Source: Octadecabacter sp. (lineage in GTDB: Bacteria; Pseudomonadota; Alphaproteobacteria; Rhodobacterales; Rhodobacteraceae). Taken from it: 10,870 nt of DNA. This document shows, piece after piece, positions 6,379-10,870 of this stretch (position 1 is its first letter; each line of letters begins with the position of its first letter). The stretch covers positions 1-10,870 of the forward strand of contig DQCL01000280.1 of assembly GCA_003533975.1 (NCBI GenBank). The letters are read 5' to 3'. The notes under the pieces were generated by a model, which did not search any database, had not been told where the DNA came from, and was given only the letters and a program-made list of their open reading frames with translations. The translations under genes were made by a program, and so were the position numbers.

Positions 6379-7737
6379 ATGGCTGAATTTGACTATGATC
6401 TTTTTGTAATCGGCGGCGGCTCCGGTGGGGTGCGTGCTGCACGTGTTGCCTCGGCAACGGGTGCTAAGGTTGGTTTAGCTGAAGAATTCCGCATGGGCGG
6501 CACCTGCGTAATCCGTGGCTGCGTCCCCAAAAAGCTGATGGTTTTCGCGTCCGAGTATCATGAGATGTTTGCAGATGCGCGCGCGTACGGGTGGGACGTT
6601 CAGGACGGCACATTCGAATGGAGCCGTTTTCAGGGCAATTTGCACGCTGAATTAGAACGGCTTGAAGGTGTTTACCGCAAGTTGCTCGGGAATTCAGACG
6701 TCACCATTCATGATAGCCGCGCGACGGTTTCTGGCACACATGAGGTCACGCTGGCGGACGGCATGACCTACAGCGCCAAACACATCCTTGTTGCAACTGG
6801 TGGGCGGCCAGTTCTGCCGGACATGAAGAATGCCGAGTTGGGCATTACATCTAACGAGATTTTCCTTCTGCCTGAGCTTCCGAAAAAGATACTGATCGTC
6901 GGGGGGGGCTACATCGCATCTGAATTTGCCTGTATTCTCAATGGCCTTGGCGTAGAAGTCACTCAGTTTTATCGTGGTGCGCAAATCCTGCGTGGCTTTG
7001 ATGATGAGGCCCGCGGCCTTGTCTCTGAGATGATGATCGAGAAGGGTGTGAACCTGCATCTTGGCACCAATGTGTTGGAGATGGATAAGCGCGATGGTGG
7101 CATTTGGGTGAAATGCACGAACGGGTCTGAAAAAATTTACGACCAAGTCATGTTCGCCACGGGGCGTACGCCAAATACAGATGGACTGGGGCTTGAGGCC
7201 GTTGGCGTAGACGTCGGGCGCAAATCCGAGGTCGTGGTTGATGACTACAGCCAAACGAAAGTGCCAAGCATCTATGCTATTGGCGATGTAACCAACCGCG
7301 TTCAGCTAACGCCTGTGGCGATCCGTGAAGGCATGGCGTTCGTTGAGACAGTGTTTAAAGGGAACCCGACAAAAGTGGATCATGCGTTGATCCCGTCCGC
7401 GATTTTCACACAGCCAGAAATGGGCACTGTGGGCCTCAGCGAAGAAGCCGCGGCCGAGCAAGAGCCCGTTGAAATCTACGCGACCAGCTTCCGACCTATG
7501 CAGTCGGCCTTTGCGGATCGCCCTGATCGTGTGTTGATGAAACTCGTCGTGTCCAAGCAAAGCCGAAAGGTGCTAGGGTGCCATATCGTCAGCCCGCATG
7601 CTGGCGAGATGATCCAACTGGCGGGTATCGCGATTAAGATGGGGGCCACCAAAGAGCAGTTTGACGCGACTTGCGCGGTCCACCCGACGATTTCGGAAGA
7701 ACTGGTCACAATGCGCGATCCGGTGAGAACCGCTTGA
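6379..7737 (+). CDS. gor: Glutathione-disulfide reductase
   Basis: A cytosolic FAD flavoenzyme that reduces glutathione disulfide with NADPH. The 452 residues are the normal length. The FAD-binding GGGSGG is at 12-17. The redox disulfide is Cys43-Cys48 in GGTCVIRGCVPKK. The NADPH-domain loop GGGYIASEF is at 175-183, with Arg199 and Arg205 (FYRGAQILR) at the positions that give E. coli Gor its NADPH preference. The second FAD contact is YAIGDVTNR. The C-terminal catalytic pair is His435 and Glu440 (HPTISEE). These residues separate it from dihydrolipoamide dehydrogenase and mercuric reductase, although trypanothione-type relatives cannot be formally excluded. AAAGGA lies about ten bases before the ATG. 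It sits 107 bases behind rpiA and 83 bases ahead of hflK. A run of eight G at 6901-6908 encodes the first glycines of the NADPH loop. Confidence 0.95.
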   Translation: MAEFDYDLFVIGGGSGGVRAARVASATGAKVGLAEEFRMGGTCVIRGCVPKKLMVFASEYHEMFADARAYGWDVQDGTFEWSRFQGNLHAELERLEGVYRKLLGNSDVTIHDSRATVSGTHEVTLADGMTYSAKHILVATGGRPVLPDMKNAELGITSNEIFLLPELPKKILIVGGGYIASEFACILNGLGVEVTQFYRGAQILRGFDDEARGLVSEMMIEKGVNLHLGTNVLEMDKRDGGIWVKCTNGSEKIYDQVMFATGRTPNTDGLGLEAVGVDVGRKSEVVVDDYSQTKVPSIYAIGDVTNRVQLTPVAIREGMAFVETVFKGNPTKVDHALIPSAIFTQPEMGTVGLSEEAAAEQEPVEIYATSFRPMQSAFADRPDRVLMKLVVSKQSRKVLGCHIVSPHAGEMIQLAGIAIKMGATKEQFDATCAVHPTISEELVTMRDPVRTA

Positions 7738-7763
7738 ATGTTGGGGCTAAAGGCACATTTAAT
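7734..7763 (+). promoter_or_regulatory. Possible sigma-70-like promoter ahead of hflK
   Basis: TTGAAT at 7734-7739, overlapping the gor stop codon, is followed after 18 bases by TTTAAT at 7758-7763, an acceptable -35/-10 pair for a housekeeping sigma factor. A small hairpin (GACCC 7780-7784 with GGGTC 7794-7798) follows in the presumed leader, then AAGGAAAG ahead of the hflK ATG. The match is loose, and hflK may simply be read from gor. Confidence 0.25.
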
Positions 7764-7820
7764 AGAGTAAGATAATTCGGACCCGCAGATATTGGGTCGC
7801 AACAAGGAAAGACAGGCTTA

Positions 7821-9071
7821 ATGGCTGGAAACAACGGCGGCCCCTGGGGGGGCGGAGGCAACGACGGAGGCGATGACGATGACCGTTTTCGTCCGAATGG
7901 GAATGGTGATCGCAATGGTGGGCGTCGCCCAACCAATGAACCGCAAATTCCCGAGTTTGATGAAATCATAAACAAAACCAAAGACCAGCTGCGCGATTTG
8001 CTGGGCGGCGGCGGTGGAAACCGTGGCGGCTCTGGCGGCAGTGGCGGGGCAGGCGGCCCTGCTGTGTCACGCGGAATGATTGGCCTTGGTGTTCTTGCAG
8101 CCGTAGTTCTTTGGGGGTTCAACAGCTTTTACCGCGTTTTGCCGGAACAACAGTCTGTTGAACTGTTCCTTGGTGAATGTAATGACCCCTGCATCGGGTC
8201 TGACGGTCTGAACTTTGCGCCGTGGCCACTGGTCACGTATGAAATCGTTCAGGTTACGCAGGAACGTGTAATTTCGATTGGTGAAGATCCCGTTCCACAA
8301 GAGCTGTCCGAAAGCCCTGCAGTGCTACGTGCGCTTGAAGGCGATACAGGTTTGATGCTGACGGGTGATGAAAACATCGTCGACATCGACTTTCAGGTTG
8401 TTTGGAACATCAACCGCGCTGATGAGTTCCTGTTCAATCTGGCGGAGCCAACTGAAACCATCGAGGCGGTTTCTGAATCCGTGATGCGTGAAATTATCGC
8501 GACATCGCAACTGGCCAACCTCAACCAAGATCGTGCGTCTATCGAACAGCGGATGCGTGAACTGACGCAAGCGACGCTGGATAGCTATAACTCCGGCGTG
8601 AATATCGTTCGTATCAACCTTGGTGCCGCCGATCCGCCTGCGACGCGTGTGGACACGCAAAACATTGATGGCGACGATATATCGACGTCCCCACTCGCGG
8701 CGTATCGCGATGTTCAGGATGCTGAACAGGAACGTATCCAGTTGCAAAACCAAGCGGACGCTTACGCCAACCGTGAAACGGCGCGTGCCCGTGGTAATGC
8801 GGCCCAAATCCTAGAAGACGCAGAAGGCTACCGTGCCCAAGTCGTCAACGAAGCACAGGGTGAAGCGGCGCGTTTCGTGTCCGTTCTGGAGGAATACCAG
8901 AAAGCACCGGAAGTGACGCGTGAACGTCTGTATCTGGAAATGGTCGAAGACGTGTTTGGGTCAGCGAATGTTATTTTGCTGGATGACACAGCCGAAGGCA
9001 GCGGCGGCGTGGTGCCGTATCTGCCGCTTGATCAACTTCGTACACCAACCAACAATGGGGGGTCGAACTAA
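7821..9071 (+). CDS. hflK: HflK, FtsH protease modulator subunit (SPFH/Band 7 protein)
   Basis: With HflC it forms the membrane-anchored SPFH cage that encloses and restrains the FtsH ATP-dependent protease. Residues 1-85 form a disordered, glycine- and aspartate-rich cytoplasmic head (MAGNNGGPWGGGGNDGGDDD, then a second Gly/Ser-rich run at 62-80), as in other HflK proteins. One membrane helix at about 86-104 (IGLGVLAAVVLWGF) is followed by the periplasmic SPFH domain and a long Ala/Glu/Arg coiled coil (about 290-375). An oddity is Cys120 and Cys124 (GECNDPCIG) just after the first SPFH strand, in a part of the protein expected to be periplasmic. The 416 residues are a normal length. AAGGAAAG about 11 bases upstream supports the ATG. 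Its TAA stop shares one base with the hflC ATG (TAATG), so translation is coupled. Confidence 0.95.
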   Translation: MAGNNGGPWGGGGNDGGDDDDRFRPNGNGDRNGGRRPTNEPQIPEFDEIINKTKDQLRDLLGGGGGNRGGSGGSGGAGGPAVSRGMIGLGVLAAVVLWGFNSFYRVLPEQQSVELFLGECNDPCIGSDGLNFAPWPLVTYEIVQVTQERVISIGEDPVPQELSESPAVLRALEGDTGLMLTGDENIVDIDFQVVWNINRADEFLFNLAEPTETIEAVSESVMREIIATSQLANLNQDRASIEQRMRELTQATLDSYNSGVNIVRINLGAADPPATRVDTQNIDGDDISTSPLAAYRDVQDAEQERIQLQNQADAYANRETARARGNAAQILEDAEGYRAQVVNEAQGEAARFVSVLEEYQKAPEVTRERLYLEMVEDVFGSANVILLDDTAEGSGGVVPYLPLDQLRTPTNNGGSN

Positions 9072-9958
9072 TGAATAAGTCACTCTTTATTCTGCCGGTA
9101 ATTGTCCTTCTGATTGCAGCGGCACTGAGTTCGATTTTCATCGTAGATGAACGTGAAAAAGCGCTCGTTTTGCGGTTTGGTCGTGTGGTTCAGACCGTTG
9201 AAGACCCCGGTTTGAACTTCCGTATGCCACTGATGGATCAAGTCGTAACCTATGATGACCGTATCATTTCCATCGATATGGCCGCACAAGAAGTCATCCC
9301 AAGCGACAACCGTCGTTTGAGTGTTGATGCCTTTGCACGTTACCGGATTGTTAATCTGGAACGTATTCGTCAAGCGACTGGTGCAGGTGGCGATCAAGCG
9401 ATCGCAATTGCAGATCAACGTCTTGAGCGGATCTTGAACGCGCAAACACGTACCGTTCTGGGTGAAGTGACGTCTGGTGACATCCTGTCCACCGACCGTG
9501 ACGCCCTGATGCTGCGCATCCGAAACGCCGCGATTGCTGAGGCTTCGGCGCTTGGCATTGAGGTGATTGATGTGCGTCTGAAGCGTACTGACTTGCCGTC
9601 CCAAAACCTTGAACGCACGTTCGAGCGGATGGTGTCGGAACGTCAGCGTGAAGCGGAAGATGAACGTGCCCGTGGTCGTGAAGCCGCGACGCGCATCACC
9701 GCCCTTGCCGACCGTACCGTGGTTGAATTGGAATCCGCTGCGAACCGCGAAGCGCGTATCGTTGAAGGTGAAGCAGACGCCCAAAGCAACGCGATCTTTG
9801 CGCAAGCTTACGGCCAGGATGTAGAATTCTTCGAATTCTACCGTTCACTGGAAGCGTATCGTACGGGCCTTGCGTCCGGTAACGCCCGCTTGGTCATGAC
9901 GCCTCCGGATGATTTCTTTGACTACCTGCGCTCTCCAACCGGCAACGCTGGCGAGTGA
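9071..9958 (+). CDS. hflC: HflC, FtsH protease modulator subunit (SPFH/Band 7 protein)
   Basis: Partner of HflK in the FtsH-regulating complex of the inner membrane. The 295 residues start with an uncleaved N-terminal membrane anchor (LFILPVIVLLIAAALSSIFI, 5-24). The SPFH domain follows (VDEREKALVLRFGRVVQTVE, then DPGLNFRMPLMDQVV and IDMAAQEVIPSDNRRLSVDA), and then the coiled-coil segment with ERMVSERQREAEDERARGRE and GEADAQSNAIFAQAYGQDVE, which is characteristic of HflC. The bulk is expected on the periplasmic face. The ATG overlaps the hflK stop by one base, with a G-rich run (GGGGGG, about 9057-9062) as binding site. The stop in turn shares one base with the ATG of the DUF2065 gene. Length and order are standard for hflKC. 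Confidence 0.95.
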   Translation: MNKSLFILPVIVLLIAAALSSIFIVDEREKALVLRFGRVVQTVEDPGLNFRMPLMDQVVTYDDRIISIDMAAQEVIPSDNRRLSVDAFARYRIVNLERIRQATGAGGDQAIAIADQRLERILNAQTRTVLGEVTSGDILSTDRDALMLRIRNAAIAEASALGIEVIDVRLKRTDLPSQNLERTFERMVSERQREAEDERARGREAATRITALADRTVVELESAANREARIVEGEADAQSNAIFAQAYGQDVEFFEFYRSLEAYRTGLASGNARLVMTPPDDFFDYLRSPTGNAGE

Positions 9959-10173
9959 TGGGTATCGCGCTACTCGCCCCTCTCTTATTAGGGTTGGGGC
10001 TGGTGCTAATAGTAGAGGGGCTGGTGTACGCACTGGCCCCTTCGCTTGTTGAGGACATGTTAGCAGCACTTCGCCAAATGACACTTGAAACACGGCGTTT
10101 GGTCGGCTTCGCGGCGCTGTGCATCGGCGTGGCGTTGGTTTGGCTGGCGGCAAGTCTTGGCGTGCTAAGTTAA
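9958..10173 (+). CDS. DUF2065-family small inner-membrane protein
   Basis: A 71-residue protein with two predicted membrane helices (about 3-26 and 48-68). They are separated by a short polar loop with LVEDMLAALRQM and LETRRLVGFAALCIG, the family-typical pattern. The family has no established biochemical function that I know of. The start is the ATG of TGATG, sharing one base with the hflC stop. A GTG one codon earlier (9955) is possible and would add a single residue. This close coupling to hflC means its dose follows HflKC, which suggests a small accessory subunit or adaptor of the HflKC-FtsH complex, but that is inference from position alone. The DegP/Q-like protease gene starts 137 bases downstream. 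Family assignment is from memory of the sequence pattern. Confidence 0.85.
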   Translation: MGIALLAPLLLGLGLVLIVEGLVYALAPSLVEDMLAALRQMTLETRRLVGFAALCIGVALVWLAASLGVLS

Positions 10174-10203
10174 GCGTATCGTCGCTCTGAAATTCTCACA
10201 AGC

Positions 10204-10292
10204 TGTTGACGAGTGCGTGTTTGACGTTGCGTTGGCGCTATCGTGCCCTACATTCTATCTTAAGAACTGATATTTAGTCGTTGAATTACGAC
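10204..10292 (+). promoter_or_regulatory. Upstream region of the DegP/Q-like protease gene, possible promoter and small hairpin
   Basis: The 137 bases between the DUF2065 gene and the protease gene hold two TTGACG hexamers 15 bases apart (10206-10211 and 10221-10226). They also hold loose promoter pairs such as TTGCGT (10227-10232), a 16-base spacer and TACATT (10249-10254). A perfect five-base-pair hairpin, GTCGT/ACGAC with loop TGAATT (10277-10292), sits just before the Shine-Dalgarno sequence. None is a strong consensus match. A separate promoter is plausible because Do-family protease genes are often stress-induced, but I cannot identify the sigma factor. Confidence 0.2.
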
Positions 10293-10310
10293 CCCCTGAA
10301 GGAGAGTCAC

Positions 10311-10870
10311 GTGAAACCCCAATCGGTTACAAAGCCACAGGTTATCGCAGCAGCACGGACCCAAGACGCAACGCGCCAGAAATGGATCGCCGCGTTGATG
10401 ATCGGCCTCGCGTTGTCGTTGTTGACAGTCGTACGTGCTGACGCACAAAACCGCCCCGCGACATTTGCAGATTTAGCGGAACAGATCAGCCCGTCTGTGG
10501 TGAACATCACCACGAGCACTGTGATTGCAGGGCGTACTGGGCCACAGGGTGTTGTGCCGGAAGGGTCTCCGTTTGAAGACTTCTTCAATGAATTTGGCGA
10601 TGACGGCCCACGTCGTTCTTCTGCACTAGGTTCAGGTTTTGTGATCTCTGCTGACGGTTACATCGTGACGAACAACCACGTCATTGAAGGCGCTGACGAG
10701 ATCGAGATCGAATTCTTCCCCGGCGAAGGACAGCCATCCGAGTTGCTGCCTGCCGAGCTGATTGGCACGGACCCGAACACAGATATCGCGCTGCTAAAGG
10801 TCGAATATGACACGCCGCTGGCTTTCGTGAGCTTTGGCGACAGCAATGGTTCCGGTTCGCGTGTTGGGGA
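10311..10870 (+). CDS. Do-family (DegP/DegQ-like) periplasmic serine endopeptidase (partial, 3' end outside window)
   Basis: The N-terminal 186 codons of a trypsin-like HtrA protease that degrades or refolds misfolded envelope proteins. The frame begins at GTG 10311, six bases after a perfect AAGGAG. The first 45 residues look like an export signal with a long polar n-region (about 25 residues), a hydrophobic core (IAALMIGLALSLLTVV, 26-41) and a likely signal-peptidase cut after Ala-Asp-Ala (43-45). The protease domain follows, with FADLAEQISPSVVNITT, the acidic LA-loop-like segment with FEDFFNEFGDDGP, and LGSGFVISADGYIVTNNHVI. His123 and Asp158 (DPNTDIALLK) align with DegP His105 and Asp135. 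The catalytic serine motif (GNSGGP) and PDZ domains would lie past the window edge, so DegP, DegQ and DegS types cannot be separated. DegS is less likely because the signal appears cleavable. Confidence 0.92.
   Translation, partial: MKPQSVTKPQVIAAARTQDATRQKWIAALMIGLALSLLTVVRADAQNRPATFADLAEQISPSVVNITTSTVIAGRTGPQGVVPEGSPFEDFFNEFGDDGPRRSSALGSGFVISADGYIVTNNHVIEGADEIEIEFFPGEGQPSELLPAELIGTDPNTDIALLKVEYDTPLAFVSFGDSNGSGSRVG

Noticed and set aside
6694..7254. 186-codon minus-strand open frame opposite gor
   Set aside because: It is a shadow of glutathione reductase, whose catalytic and cofactor motifs lie on the plus strand. No independent family pattern was seen.
8004..8062. GGC-rich repetitive stretch in hflK
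   Set aside because: It is low-complexity coding for the Gly/Ser linker normal for HflK, not an independent repeat element or array.
7706..8122. Proline-rich minus-strand frame (runs of Pro) opposite the start of hflK
   Set aside because: It is the reverse reading of the glycine codons in the HflK head and has no evidence of its own.
9080..9805. 241-codon minus-strand open frame opposite hflC
   Set aside because: HflC is unmistakable on the plus strand. The reverse frame has no membrane helix, motif or ribosome binding site worth noting.
1..10870. Search for a defence system, biosynthetic cluster, prophage, transposon or CRISPR
   Set aside because: No integrase, transposase, nuclease, helicase, toxin-antitoxin pair or spaced repeats were seen. 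All genes belong to core families with uniform composition.

Overview
The window looks like a chromosomal housekeeping segment of an alphaproteobacterium, most likely a marine Rhodobacteraceae (Roseobacter-group) species. The signs are the style of the proteins (HflK with a glycine-rich cytoplasmic head, a GGTCVIRGCVPKK-type glutathione reductase, a DUF2065 protein directly behind HflC), moderate GC content, dense gene packing, and a conserved hypothetical that I recall from that group. No database search was possible, so the taxonomy is inference. I see no mobile element, tRNA, rRNA or CRISPR array, and no stretch over 300 bases lacks a gene.

Layout: (1) Bases 1-424, minus strand: the 5' part of a conserved hypothetical with a Lys/Ala/Arg/Glu-rich tail, running off the left edge. 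(2) Bases 562-1248, plus: thiamine diphosphokinase, divergent from gene 1 and overlapping the next gene tail-to-tail by 38 bases. (3) Bases 5318 down to 1211, minus: a co-directional run of a glutathione S-transferase-like protein, an iron-sulfur L-serine ammonia-lyase (sdaA), and two tandem paralogous EamA/DMT-family transporters. (4) Bases 5483-10870, plus: rpiA (ribose-5-phosphate isomerase), gor (glutathione reductase), hflK, hflC, a two-helix DUF2065 membrane protein, and the start of a DegP/DegQ-like periplasmic serine protease that leaves the right edge.

How the genes fit together: the right half reads as an envelope and redox maintenance block. HflK and HflC form the SPFH complex that controls the FtsH membrane protease. 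DegP/Q handles misfolded periplasmic proteins. Gor keeps glutathione reduced using NADPH, and RpiA works in the pentose phosphate pathway that can supply it. hflK-hflC-DUF2065 are joined by one-base stop/start overlaps (TAATG, then TGATG) and are almost certainly one transcript. The minus-strand run may link serine breakdown with small-molecule transport, but the transporters' substrates cannot be read from sequence. A 164-bp divergent region at 5319-5482 separates the two halves and holds an AT-rich imperfect inverted repeat.

I found no clear new system. The observations most worth following are the small DUF2065 protein locked to HflKC, the tandem EamA pair behind sdaA, a CxxxC pair on the periplasmic side of HflK, and the C-terminal cysteine of the serine dehydratase.
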